A stretch of 64,000 nt of DNA from Monodelphis domestica (lineage: Eukaryota; Chordata; Mammalia; Didelphimorphia; Didelphidae), in NCBI RefSeq assembly GCF_027887165.1, contig NC_077233.1, positions 215,486,967 through 215,550,966 of the forward strand, written 5' to 3'. Shown here in pieces: positions 10,698-22,659 of this stretch. The position numbers and the translations under genes were made by a program. Each line of letters starts with the position of its first letter. Positions within the stretch are counted from its first letter, which is position 1. Below the pieces are notes generated by a model. That model was not told the origin of the DNA. It searched no databases and saw only the letters and a list, made by a program, of their open reading frames with translations.

Positions 10698-10820
10698 AAA
10701 GAACTATGATTGATTAAAGTCCCACATTTCTAGTATCTAAATAAATATGGCATATCCTTCTGTCATCTTGACCTGAAATAGACCTTCCCTGGAACCCATG
10801 GGGGGCAGAAAGGGGCCACT
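10698..10820 (+). repeat. Downstream copy of a local direct repeat
   Basis: Partner of the copy at 9687-10136. The two pieces here are nearly contiguous, and they begin immediately after the L1 3' end. Confidence 0.7.
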
Positions 10821-11084
10821 ATGAAAAGTCTATGGTTTCTATATCCAGTGTAGCTTTCTGTCACTCCATATTCCCTGTGTCTGATCTCATTTTCCTCAGC
10901 ACTAGAAAAACCCCATGGCTGCTATTTGCTTTGTGTTTCTATTACTTTTTGTACCTGTTCCCCTTCTCTTCTCAGGTACACAGGGGCATCTTTTACCTTT
11001 AATGGTCTCATCTACCAAGATCCATTTCGGGAAACAAACAAACAAAAGAAACCAAATCCTACCAGAGCCAAATAGCATCATAGA

Positions 11085-11300
11085 ATGTTAGTGCTGGAAG
11101 GGGCATTCAAGCCTCTAGACTTACTTCCACATTGTATGAAGGAAGATTGCAGAGAAAAAGAGTTAAAAAGGACTGTGGAGACCATTTGATCTCTACAGAT
11201 GAAGGAACCAGTGTCAAGGCAGGTCATGACTTGCCTGAGGTCACATTGGTAGAGAATATCAGAGGTGGGATTTGAAGCCAGTTCTCTGACTCAGGAGCCT
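11085..11300 (-). repeat. MIR-like core SINE
   Basis: It shows 'catagaatgttagtgctgga' at one end and a 'cttgcctgaggtcacattgg' core further on, the antisense MIR arrangement. Confidence 0.65.
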
Positions 11301-11309
11301 GTGTTATTT

Positions 11310-11508
11310 TTTTTTCACTTTTTTTAAACTCTTACCTTCTGTTTTAGAATCAATACTGTGAGTTAGTTCCCAGGCAGAACAATGATAAGGGCTAGGCAAT
11401 GGGGATTAAATTACTTGTCCAGGGTCACACACCTGAGGACAGATTTGAACCCAGGACATCCTGTCTCTAGAATTGATTCTCCAGGTTCACTGAGCCATCC
11501 TTCAATGG
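11310..11508 (-). repeat. tRNA-derived marsupial SINE
   Basis: Antisense copy: 'cttaccttctgttttagaat', 'gataagggctaggcaatggg', 'tgtccagggtcacacacctg', then 'agatttgaacccagga'. This is the variant whose tail contains 'ctaagacagaaggtaagg' in sense. Confidence 0.9.
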
Positions 11509-11517
11509 TACAGTACT

Positions 11518-11768
11518 GCTGGGCCAGCTAGGTGCTACAATGGATAGAATACAGGGGCTTGAAATCAGGAAGATTCATCTTCATGAGTTCAAATCCAGTC
11601 CCAGATACTTTCTAATTGTGTGGGCAAGTCACTTAAGCCTGTTTGCCTCATTTTCCTCATCTGTAAAATGAGCTGGAGAAGGAAATACCAAACCACTCCC
11701 ATATCTTTGCCATGAAATCTTCAAATGGGGTCATAAAGAGTTGGGCATGACTGAATCACAACATGGCA
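11518..11768 (+). repeat. tRNA-derived marsupial SINE (MAR1-like)
   Basis: Sense copy starting 'gggccagctaggtgctacaa', with 'gagttcaaatccagt', 'aaaatgagctggagaaggaa' and the 'gtcataaagagttgggca' tail. It lies head to head with the preceding antisense SINE. Confidence 0.92.
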
Positions 11769-11769
11769 C

Positions 11770-13850
11770 CATGGAGGTCGAGAGAATGGACAGATAAGTC
11801 CTGCCCAAGGTCATAGAGGAAGTGGGTAAATTACCCTAATCCCAGCAGAGCTAGCCATCTCTCATTCCCCCCCCATTTTTTACAAGATTCTATCAGGTAT
11901 CATTCTCTACCAATTTGCTCCTCTAAAAAGATTTGAGGAGAGCTGTTAAATAGCAAAATAATTATCAAGACATGAAAAACTGGTAGTGTGTCAGAACGTG
12001 TTCCCCCTACACTCAGCACTCTCTCTCTCTCTCACTTTCTATTTTCTGCTATGGAGGGAGATGCTGACCTGAGTTTTCAACTTCAGTCTTTCTATCCCAT
12101 GGTGAACTATTTTTTTTTAATTCCCCAGACAATCATTTTCTACTACAACTCTCAACTTCAGTCAAAAGTAGAAAACAAATACAAGTGCAGAACATTGTAC
12201 TCTTGGGGGAAATCTGTGTGCCGACGTAACAAATCAATCATACCCCCCAAAAAAGTAATTTCCCCAAGCAGAAATGGGTAAGCAGGCAAATTCTATTATC
12301 TCATACACACACAGAAACACACACACATTTTTTTTCTTTTTCAGGAATGCAATCTATAGTCTATAAGAGAGATTATGTTCATAAAAATTTAATTTTTTGC
12401 TGTCCCCAAATGAGTAGGCTCTCATTTCTCAAAGCTAACACCTGTCTACTTGGATCTAGGATCTATGCCCATACCACCAGGCAGGAGCTAAAGGTTATCT
12501 CCCCTTGGTCTTGCTTCATCCTTTCAGCTGTCCTGTTGACCATCTAATCATGGCACCTCTGTGCTTGACCCATAAGTTTCACCTTGTGGGTCTAGCAATT
12601 GTTTTGGTTTGTGCTTTTTTTTTCTTTCTCTGCACTCATTCCCCCAACCCCTTTCTTCATAATTATTGTTGTCATCTCTGTTTACTTTGAATCTAACCTC
12701 ATGTGAGATTTACTATCATCAGAGCAGTGTGGCATGTTTATATACATATACCTATTTCATCTTGAAGTCCTCAGGAGGAAAAAAAGGCCAACTTGAAAGA
12801 ACTCCCACAATTCCAGTCCATCCCTCCCATGGCCTTATAGGCAAGCGTTACCCAGAAGTAGATTCCCTGGTTTATCAGACACCTATCCTCTCTCTCCATC
12901 TCAATGTCACCTCTTCTTTCAGGACAGCTTCCCCCTTTCCTCCCCTTATTCAAAATACCTTTCCTGCTTTATTTCTTAAAGCTGACTCCAGTTAATGAAA
13001 TAAGAGTTAAAAACCAACCAGCCACTCTCTTTCCCTCTAAGCCCTCAATAAAACCATAATAAAAACAATGCATTTAAAGGTGTTTTAAAAGCCATTTGTG
13101 TTTCTCTCCTAGAAGATAAGCTCATGGAGGACAGGAACTATGTGGGTTTTTGATCTCTTTCATAGTACTCAGGTTTTGTTTTTTGTTTTTTTTTTCTGAA
13201 GGCTTAATAATTAAGCAACAAAAAACAAAACTTTCCATTCTGAGGTAGTTGGTGCAGAGAGAAAGGGGAGGGGGGAGGTGGTGAGGAGGAGCGCAGAGAT
13301 GTGCAGAGAGGCAGAGGTGAAATTTGTGAAGCCAAATGCACCATCATCCCCATTTTGCAGACAGAGAAACCAAGAAGTGAAGAGCTGAACACAGTGACTC
13401 AAACAATTAATCAAGAAACTCCTGAGCTGACTCTGAGAAGGATTCCCTAAATAAGAAGTTTACAAAATCTTTAAGGCTGTAAAATCAAAACTTTAGCATT
13501 CTCTGTCATACCCCAAGTCCTTAAACCTCAAGATGGTACAGTGATAGGATCCTGTAAGGCTAAGGCGGTAATGTTGTCTGCAGGTGACTGAACTCCTTTT
13601 CAGGGAATCCTCCTAGAACTCTGGGTTACCAAGAAGCCCATTCTGACATCCTACCAGCCAGAACTGTGGCAATAATCTTGGAAATGACAGCCTATGTAGG
13701 CTCCAACATCCATCATTCTATGTACTTTTTGACAATGCTTGACTTTTGCTCAACCTAGGACATAACTGCTATATAGAACTCCCAGTGAGGAAACTCCTTC
13801 TACCAAAGCAGATCAATACCTCCACTGCATTAAGAGAGCTGACTGAATGT
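11770..13850. other. No recognised gene or repeat in about 2.1 kb
   Basis: Small open frames at 11988-12281, 12666-12995 and 13204-13414 show no domain. Only short CA- and CT-rich runs (about 12019-12034 and 12305-12330) and a purine-rich stretch (13250-13300) stand out. Unique or very old DNA. Confidence 0.4.
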
Positions 13851-13854
13851 CAAA

Positions 13855-13975
13855 AAGGTTAGGTAACTTGTCCAAGGTCACACAGCCAAAGTCAGAAGTG
13901 GGACCTAAACCCTCTTTCAAGCCTGCCTTATTCTGAGGCCAGCTTTTTCTTTGATGTCATGCTGACTCATTCCAG
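13855..13975 (-). repeat. MIR-like SINE fragment
   Basis: The antisense core 'cttgtccaaggtcacacagc' is followed by a 'gacctaaaccctctttc' block. Confidence 0.7.
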
Positions 13976-13979
13976 ACTT

Positions 13980-14685
13980 GGTGAATTAATGATGGGGTGG
14001 GGAGAGAGGAGAAAGATGAACTCATTCATTTATATTGCTTGGATATCTTTAGTTGTTTCCTCTAATAGGAAAGGGAAAGAAGGAAGCAATTTAACATTCG
14101 TGGTGATGGATGATAAGTCAGCCTAAAAACTTTCAAGTTTAAAGTCCAGGAACCAAAAACCATCGCGCCCTTTGAGTTGTGCTATTCAGTGGAATTGGCC
14201 TTTATTTGACGAGGCACCTTATATTCTAGGTAACCTGGAGCACTTTAAGGACTAATCAGTTACATGCTGGTAATAGAGTCCCTCTGACTGTAAACAAAGC
14301 ATCCATTATGTGCTTAGCCAGAAGAACTCACACATATACTCTTGGTCATGATGGTGATTATTCATCATAATTCAATCATTTGTATAGTACCGTAAGTCCA
14401 AGTCCCCTCCCAGAGCTATAAAATAGATGTAATGTGCCAATCACCCCCAACTTAAGGAAAAATGGAAACATTAGTATAAAAAGTTACAAAAGGAATAAAT
14501 ATTTGTGGGAGGAAATAGACAGTGGACAGCCCTCATGAAAAGGCTAGATGGATCTTGATTAGATGTCTATTTTGATCAGAGGGAGAAAGCAGTCCCATTT
14601 TGAGACAGTATATAGCATCCTTTAAGTAGAGGTCCACGCTGCTTGTCCTTGAGCAAGTATGGAATGTATGGACTTAAATGTGTAT
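13980..14685. other. No recognised feature
   Basis: Unassigned sequence with no domain-bearing open frame. Confidence 0.35.
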
Positions 14686-14689
14686 AAGC

Positions 14690-14815
14690 TATCTCCCATC
14701 TGGAATGCAAGTTCCTTGAGGGCTGTCTCATTCTTTTGTTTGTACCCCTACAACCTAACACAGTGTCTGATACATACACAGGAGGTGCTTCATAAATGTT
14801 TGATGGATAATTGGA
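14690..14815 (+). repeat. L2-like 3' end
   Basis: It carries 'gcaagttccttgagggctgt' and ends 'gaggtgcttcataaatgttt', the L2 3' terminal pattern. Confidence 0.7.
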
Positions 14816-14819
14816 TGCA

Positions 14820-15900
14820 CTGATTATTGATGGATGCCCCATCCCATCCCAAGAATCTTGTTCCTCAGAGCCTAGAATAATTGCAGATTTGGCACAAATT
14901 GATCCCAGCTCCAGCACTGTTACAGCAGAGAGAATTTCAAGGGATCTCTTTACCCATGAGACATGCACAAGGCTATCTTCACATTTCATGGGTGAGGTGA
15001 TTGATAAAAACAAAAAGTATATTATGGATCCACAGATGGGAACATGTTCTTTCTGGATTTAAGCTATTATCCATGAAAGAGGAGAAAAAAACTCTTCCTT
15101 TGATCTACCTCCGCACTCACGTGGAGCTTTTTTTGTAAGATCAAGGGGTCACTTCTGAGGGTAAGGTAAAAGGAGGCTCCTTCAAAGGAAGAAGGCTTGA
15201 AGTAATTGGATTCCATTCTTGGAATCTGCTCTGCAAAGGAAAGCAGGGAGTAAGCAACCTGAAATGAAGAAGGATGAGCATAGAGGGAATGGGAAGAGCA
15301 CTGCTGCAAGAAAAAATATATAAAATATGTAAAACATAATTAAAGAATTTGAAAGCTCTGTTTTGCTCTCAAAGCTATTTGTGGGGAGGAGGGGACATTA
15401 ATATATATAGCCCCGGTGAGGTATGACATCTGGGAAAAAAGCAATATATTAATTCTCAGATCAATAGTTTGTGAAATGCCTTTTTGCTGTCCCTAGTGTG
15501 TGACTGTTTCTCTGATAAGGAATGATTTTCTTGGAGTTAAGGGCAACTGCCACATGATGAGATTACTCTCTGGAGGGTGGGGAAGGGGACAGAAAAGGGG
15601 AAGAAGCAATAATAGCAGAGGGAAGGGTCATTTAGGACCTGGCCTCACAGGGTCTCTCTGGACTCCCTGTCTGATTCCATTCTCCTTTCACCAATATAGA
15701 AACATCCTTAAACATACCCTCAGTCTGATTCAGGATGCTACTCCAGGTAGAAAAAAGTCCTGAAATATTTTCATTGTGTGCACTAAATTTCTATGTGATC
15801 CATCTATCAGCTTCAGTTTTTTTCTCCCCAAAAGAAAAAAAATGAACTACATCAGCAGGTCTCAAACTATTTTGTCTCAGAACCCCTTTGCATTCTCTCT
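14820..15900. other. No recognised feature
   Basis: Open frames at 14576-15013 (minus), 14811-15062 and 15500-15763 have no recognisable domain, codon pattern or supporting splice context. Confidence 0.35.
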
Positions 15901-15904
15901 CTCT

Positions 15905-16115
15905 CTTTTTTGGTTAACCCTTACCTTCTGTCTTAGAATCAAAACTGTTTTTTGGTTCCAAGGCAACAAAGTGGTAAGGGTTAAGCAATGGGTATCAAGT
16001 GATTTGTCCAGGGTCACACAACTGGGAAGTGAGGTCAAACTTGAACCCAGAACCTCCCAAACCTAAATCTGGATCTCAATCTCATCTGAGCTACCTAAAT
16101 ATCCCACCACCTTGC
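15905..16115 (-). repeat. tRNA-derived marsupial SINE
   Basis: Antisense copy: 'acccttaccttctgtcttag', 'gtaagggttaagcaatggg', 'gtccagggtcacacaactgg', then 'cttgaacccagaacctccc'. It abuts the truncated 5' end of the next L1. Confidence 0.9.
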
Positions 16116-16121
16116 ACTCTT

Positions 16122-19100
16122 AAAAAATTGTAATACATGATATCTGACAAAACCAAAGCACAAATAGACCTGATCAAAAGGGATAGGGAAGGTAAATATA
16201 TTCTGTTAAAAGGGAATATAGACAATGAGGAAATATCACTAATCAACATGTATGCACCAAACGGAATAGCATCCAAATTTCTAATGGAAAAACTAGGAGA
16301 ATTGAAGGAGGGAATAGACAATAAAACCATATTAGTGGGAGACTTGAACCAACCACTATCAAATTTAGATAAATCAAACCAAAAAATAAACAAGAAAGAG
16401 GTAAAAGAGGTGAATGGAATCTTAGAAAAATTAGAGTTCATAGACATATGGAGAAAAATAAATAGGGACAAAAAAGAATACACCTTCTTTTCAGTACCAC
16501 ATGGCACATTCACAAAAATAGATCATACACTAGGTCATAGAAACATGGCACTCAAATGCAGAAAAGCAGAAATAATAACTGCAGCCTTTTCAGATCACAA
16601 GGCAATAAAAATATTGATCAGCAAGGGTACATGGAGACCCAAATCAAAAATTAATTGGAAATTAAATAACATGATACTCCAAAATCGGTTAGAGAAGAAA
16701 TCATAGAAACAATTAACAATTTCGTTGAAGAAAATGACAATGGCGAAACATTCTTTCAAACCTTATGGGATGCAGCCAAGGCAGTACTTAGAGGAAAATT
16801 CATATCCCTGAGTGCATATATTAACAAATTAGGGAGGACAGAGATCAAGGAATTGGAAATGCAAATGAAAAAACTTGAGAATGAACAAATTAAAAACCCC
16901 CAGAAGAAAACCATACTAGAGATCCTAAAAATTAAGGGAGAAATTAATAAAATCGAAAGTGACAGAACTATTAAGCTAATAAACAAGACTAGAAGCTGGT
17001 ACTTTGAAAAAACAGACAAAATAGACAAAGTACTGGTTAATCTAATTAAAAAAAGGAAAGAAGAAAGGCAAATTAATAGCATCAAGGATGAAAAGGGGAA
17101 CCTCACCTCCAATGAAGAGGAAATTAAGGCAATCATTAAAAACTACTTTGCCCAACTATATGGCAATAAATATACCAACCTAGGTGATATGGATGAATAT
17201 TTACAAAAATATAAATTGCCTAGACTAACAGAAGAAGAAATAGTTTTCTTAAATAATCCCATATCAGAAAAAGAAATCCAACAGGCCATCAAAGAACTTC
17301 CTAAGGAAAAATCCCCAGGGCCTGATGGATTCACCAGTGAATTCTATCAAACATTCAGAGAACAGTTAATCCCAATACTATACAAATATTTGACATAATA
17401 AGCAAAGAGGGAGTTCTACCAAACTCCTTTTATGACACAAACATGGTACTGATTCCAAAGCCAGGCAGGCCAAAAACAGAGAAAGAAAATTATAGACCCA
17501 TCTCCCTAATGAATATAGATGCAAAAATCTTAAATAGGATACTAGCAAAAAGACTCCAGCAAGTGATCAGAAGGGTCATCCACCATGATCAAGTAGGATT
17601 TATACCAGGGATGCAGGGCTGGTTCAACATTAGGAAAACTATCCACATAATTGACCACATCAACAAGCAAACCAACAAGAACCACATGATTATCTCAATA
17701 GACGCAGAAAAAGCCTTTGATAAAATACAACACCCATTCCTACTAAAAACACTAGAAAGCATAGGAATAGAAGGGTCGTTCCTAAAAATAATAAACAGTA
17801 TCTATCTGAAATCATCAACTAATATCATCTGCAATGGGGATAAACTAGATGCATTCCCAATAAGATCAGGAGTGAAATAAGGATGCCCATTATCACCTCT
17901 ATTATTTGACATTGTATTAGAAACACTAGCAGTAGCAATTAGAGAAGAAAAAGAAATTGAAGGCATCAAAATAGGCAAGGAGGAGACCAAATTATCGCTC
18001 TTTGCAGATGACATGATGGTCTACTTAAAGAATCCTAGAGATTCAACCAAAAAGCTAATCGAAATAATCAACAACTTTAGCAAAGTTGCAGGATACAAAA
18101 TAAACCCACATAAGTCATCAGCATTTCTATATAATTCCAACACAGCTCAGCAGCAAGAACTAGAAAGAGAAATCCCATTCAAAATTACCCTAGACAAAAT
18201 AAAATACTTAGGAATCTATCTCCCGAGACAAACACAGGAACTATATGAACACAACTACAAAACACTCTCCACACAACTAAAACTAGACTTGAACAATTGA
18301 AAGAACATTAACTGCTCATGGGTAGGACGAGCCAATATAATAAAAATGACCATCCTACCCAAACTCGTTTATCTATTTAGTGCCATACCCATTGAACTTC
18401 CAAAATTTTTTTTTACTGATTTAGAAAAAACCATAACAAAGTTCATTTGGAAGAACAAAAGATCAAGGATATCCAGGGAAATAATGAAAAAAAAATAGAA
18501 AGGAAGGGGGCCTTGCAGTCCCAGATCTCAGACTGTATTATAAAGCAGCGGTCATCAAAACAATTTGGTACTGGCTAAGAGACAGAAAGGAGGATCAGTG
18601 AAATAGACTCGGGGTAAGTGACCTCAGCAGGACAGTACAAGACAAACCCAGAGAACCCAGCTTTTGGGATAAAAATACACTATTTCATAAAAACTGCTGG
18701 GAAAATTGGAGGACAGTGTGGGAAACATTAGGTTTAGATCAACACCTCACACCCTACACCAAGATAAATTCAAAATGGGTGACTGACTTGAACATAAAGA
18801 AGGAAACTATAAGAAAATTAGGTGAACACAGAATAGTATACATGTCAGACCTTTGGGAAGGGAAAGATTTTAAAACCAAGCAAGACTTAGAAAGAGTCAC
18901 AAAATGCAAAATAAATATTTTTGACTACATCAAATTAAAAAGTTTTTGTACAAACAAAACCAATGTAACTAAAATCAGAAGGAAAGCAACAAATTGGGAA
19001 GCAATCTTTATAAAAACCTCTGACAAAGGTTTAATTACTCAAATTTACAAAGAGCTAAATCAATTGTACAAAAAATCAAGCCATTCTCCAATTGATAAAT

Positions 19101-20075
19101 GGGCAAGGAACATGAACAGGAAGTTCTCAGCCAAAGAAATCAAAACTATTAATAAGCACATGAAAAAGTGCTGTACATCTTTTATAATCAGAGAGATGCA
19201 AATCAAAGCAACTCTGAGGTATCACCTCACACCTAGCAGATTGGCTAACATGACAGCTATGCAAAGTAATGAATGCTAGAAGGGATGTGGCAAAGTAGGG
19301 ACACTAATTCATTGCTGGTGGGGTTGTGAATTGATCCAACCATTCTGGAGGGCCATTTGGAACTATGCTCAAAGGGCAATAAAAGACTGTCTTCCCTTTG
19401 ATCCAGTCATAGCAGTGCTGGGTTTGTACCCCAAAGAGATAATAAGGAAAAAAAACTTGTACAAGAATATTCATAGCTGCACTCTTTGTGGTGGCCAAAA
19501 ATTGGAAAATGAGGGGATGCCCTTCAATTGGGGAATGGCTGAACAAAATGTGGTATATGTTGGTGATGGAATACTATTGTGCTAAAAGGAATAATAAAGT
19601 GGAGGAATTCCATGGAGACTGGAACAACCTCCAGGAAGTGACGCAGAGCGAAAGGAGCAGAACCAGGAAATCATTATATACAGAGAATGATACACTGTGG
19701 TACAATCAAAGGTAATGGACTTCTCCATTAGGGACAATGAAATGTCCCTGAACAATCTGCAGGGATCTAAAAAGCACTATCCACAAGCAAAGGATAAACT
19801 GTGAGAGTAAAAACACCGAAGAAAAGCAATTGCTTGACTACAGGGGTTGAGGGGATATGACTGAGGAGAGACTCTAAATGAACACTCTAGAGCAAATACC
19901 AACAACACGGAAATGGGTTCGAGTCAAGAACACATGTGATACCCAGTGGAATCATGTGCCGGCTATGGGAGAGGTGGTGGGAGGGGGAGGAGGGAGGAAA
20001 AGAAAATGATTTTTGTTTCCAATGAATAATATTTGGAAATGACCAAATAAAATAATGTTTTAAAAAAAGTAAGGG
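16122..20075 (+). mobile_element. 5'-truncated L1 retrotransposon
   Basis: The element starts inside the ORF2 endonuclease, at the residue equivalent to about 78 of the copy at position 1-286. It runs through the reverse transcriptase, the C-terminal domain and a 3' UTR to an A-rich end near 20070. ORF1 and the 5' UTR are missing, typical of incomplete target-primed reverse transcription. The 3' UTR begins after 19715 and includes a G-rich 'gggagggggaggagggagga' stretch. Confidence 0.95.
16137..19715 (+). pseudogene. L1 ORF2 (endonuclease and reverse transcriptase), disabled
   Basis: Order of parts: rest of the endonuclease (16137-16704, with LINMYAPNG, VGDLNQPLS, FFSVPHGTFTKIDH and SDHKAIK); linker (to about 17150); reverse transcriptase (about 17200-18100, with [38 protein letters not shown] and [12 protein letters not shown]); C-terminal segment with Cys-rich CGKVGTLIHCWWGCELIQPF (about 19270-19340); stop at 19713-19715. 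The catalytic FADD box is intact at 18001-18012. Damage includes frame breaks near 16690 and 17395, a TAA at 17878-17880 within SGVK-GCPLSP, a TGA at 18298-18300 and a TAG near 18497. It cannot make a functional polyprotein. Confidence 0.95.
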
Positions 20076-20296
20076 CATAAAAGGGAATAAAGAGTAAGGT
20101 TATAAAGGTATAAAAAGTAAGTGTATAAAAATAAATGCATAGATTTCTAATGTTGGGAAAAAAAATTGTGATAATCCTACTACTACCACTACCACATCTG
20201 CCATCAAAGAGCTTATGTTTCTGTGGGTGATAGCTATTGATATTTCCTGATCTAGAAATTTATTATGGGTAACCCAATATTCTCTGGGCCCTTCGG

Positions 20297-20393
20297 GGGC
20301 TTTTGGAGCATGCCCAGTTTGTCTAAAGATACTCCATGGTAGAGAATGAAAAAGGCTTCCATTTGAGGTCATCTGGACATGCTCCAAAAGCCC
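20297..20393. repeat. Inverted repeat, 21-base arms
   Basis: 20297-20317 and 20373-20393 are reverse complements at 20 of 21 positions, with a 55-base loop. A short direct repeat, 'ctccatggtaga', lies at the inner edge of the left side and again just outside the right arm. Confidence 0.8.
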
Positions 20394-20399
20394 TTTAAG

Positions 20400-20815
20400 G
20401 ACATCTCCATGGTAGAACTAGACATGCACAGAAACCCAAATTACATGTGAGAATTAATGTTGACTTCATGGACACTCTGAAAGAATCCCTGTGGACCATA
20501 TTTGGGGAACCATGGAACTATGTGATGGCTAAGGCCTCCAACTCTAAGACTCTACGAGCACTTGTGGTCTCTTATGAAGATTCTTGTGAGTTTAAATGTT
20601 GAATTCCTGCTTAGTACTTATTTTGCTTTGGGCAAGTTGTTTTGCCTCTGCCGTTCTTTTTTTTTCTTCACTTATGAAATGTAAGATTTAGAGTCACTAA
20701 ATGGTCCCTTCCAGCTCTAAATTTTAGGCTTTAGGGCATACCTTAATAATTCTCCTACCCCACCTTCCAGAATAATGATTACATAGCCTTTAAAAGCTGG
20801 GAATACAAAGAGATT
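20400..20815. other. No recognised gene; possible old DNA-transposon or MIR remnant
   Basis: Phrases such as 'gaatccctgtggaccat' resemble a block at 22180-22200, so this may be an old hAT-like remnant. I cannot assign it firmly. Confidence 0.3.
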
Positions 20816-20824
20816 TTTTTAAAG

Positions 20825-21418
20825 GGGAAAATGACATATTTGTACAAAAATATGTATAGCAATTTTGGGGGGTAGCAAAGTATTGGAAATTGAAGAGATG
20901 TCCATCAGTTGGGGAATGGCTGAACAAGTTGTGGCATATGATTCTGATAGAATAATATTGTGTTATAAAACGTTATAAACAGGATGATTTCAGAAAAACC
21001 TGGAAAGATTTATATGATCTGATATAAAGTGAAGTGAGCAGAACCAGGAAAACACTGTACATAGTAAGAGTAATATGGTATGATGCACAATTGTGAATGG
21101 CTTGGTTATTCTCAGTAATACAGTGATCCAAGAAAATCCCCAAGGATTCATGATGAAAAATGCCTTTGGCTTCCAAAGGAAGAACTGACAGAGTCTGGAT
21201 GCAGTCTGAAACATAGTATATTTCCATTTTTCTTCATTTTTTTTTGTTTTTGTTCAAGTTTTTTCCAATATTTTACATTATTGTACAAGAAAAAATATGT
21301 ATCAGGGGGAGAAAAGGGTGGGAAAGAGAAAATTTGGCTCAAAACTTTAAAACAAATGAACAAATGTTAAAAATTGTTTGTACATGTAATTGGGGGAAAA
21401 TAAAATACTAAAAAAATT
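20825..21418 (+). mobile_element. L1 3' end and 3' UTR
   Basis: The order is: 'aaattgaagagatgtccatc', 'gttggggaatggctgaacaa', 'gtgaagtgagcagaaccagg', 'acactgtacatagtaagagt', 'gattcatgatgaaaaatgc', and a final 'tgtacatgtaattggggg' with an A-rich end. It matches the family of tails at 10140 and 28740. Confidence 0.92.
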
Positions 21419-21434
21419 TAACTTGGAATATAAT

Positions 21435-22655
21435 CAACAATAATAACAACAAACATTTATTAAGCACCTATCTTGTGCAAACACAAAAAAATATTTCCTG
21501 CCCTCAAGTAGTTGCAGCATACAGCATGTGCATACATACAAAGCCAATACAAAATAATTTTGAGATGGAAGGAGTGTGCCATTTCCAAGGGAAATGGTAA
21601 AAGGCTTTATGTGGAAGACAGTGCCCAAACTGTGCTTTGAAACACATAGAAGGCAGTCTATGAGACTGAGGTGAGGAGGAAGTCATTCCACATTCAGGAT
21701 AATTTCCACTAAGGCAAAAAGGTAGAAGATGGAATATCACATATGGGGAACAGCTGGTAGCCCAGTTTGGCTGGAACACAGAGAGTGTGAAGGGAACTAA
21801 TATACAATAACCCAAGGAAAATAAGCTGGAGCCAGATCGTGAAAGGCTTCAAATGCCAAACAGAGGAGTTTTCATTTTATCCTAGAAGCATTGGGGAGCC
21901 ACTGAGCAGGAAAGGGACGTGGTTAGACCTGTATTTTAGGAAGTTTATTTTGGTCGCTGTGTGGAGTATGGGTAGAATAAAAAAGTAACTGAAAGCAGGA
22001 AGACCAATTAAGAAAATATTGTCGTAATTAGGGGAGAAATAAGGAAAGGCTATGTGAGTAGAAAGAAGGGGAAGATGCTAGAGATACTGCAAAGGTGGGA
22101 TTCACAAGATGTGGCAGCTGATTGGAAGTAGAAGTTACAAGACAGAGTCCCAGAGGACTCCAAGGTTGTGAGAATGAGCATGGTCCACAGAGATCCTTTC
22201 AAGCTGTCCATGAGGTGAAAACTATTTTCATATATAACCTGGTCTTCTCTGGACATGCCCAGTTCTAACAAGGAGGTGCCCTTGAGGAGCCTTTGAAACA
22301 TGTTCCCCCCTTTGTCTAAAATGGAAGTGTGAATGAAATGAGGATAGTGCCATCAAAAGAAATGAGGAAGTTTGGAGATAGGGTGGATTTAGGGGAAAAT
22401 ATAATGAATTCTATTTTAGGTATATTAAATCTGAAATGCCTTTGGGACATTTGGTGAATATTATATAGGTAATATAGCACTATACTTCAGTCTAGAAATT
22501 ATGACTGGATATATCTAGATTTGGGAGCTATTCATAGAGACAATAATTGAACACATTGGCATCTATGATATTCCCATGGGAAAATGATTAGGGAAAGGAA
22601 ACAAGAGAGGAGGAGATGAAAATGGAAAGAGCAGTTAGGGACACCCAGACTTAGT
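21435..22655 (+). repeat. Long ancient interspersed repeat, left part
   Basis: It begins with 'acatttattaagcaccta', a motif shared with 30978, 42505 and others. It continues with 'tcaaatgccaaacagaggag', 'attggggagccactgagcag' and 'cccagaggactccaaggttg'. The same order recurs in part at 30970-31430. I recognise it as an old mammal-wide repeat but cannot name the family with confidence. It continues beyond the LTR chimera, at 25152. Confidence 0.65.
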
Positions 22656-22659
22656 GGTG

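Noticed and set aside
16091..17136. Minus-strand frames of 126-140 codons
   Set aside because: Shadows of L1 ORF2 on the plus strand.
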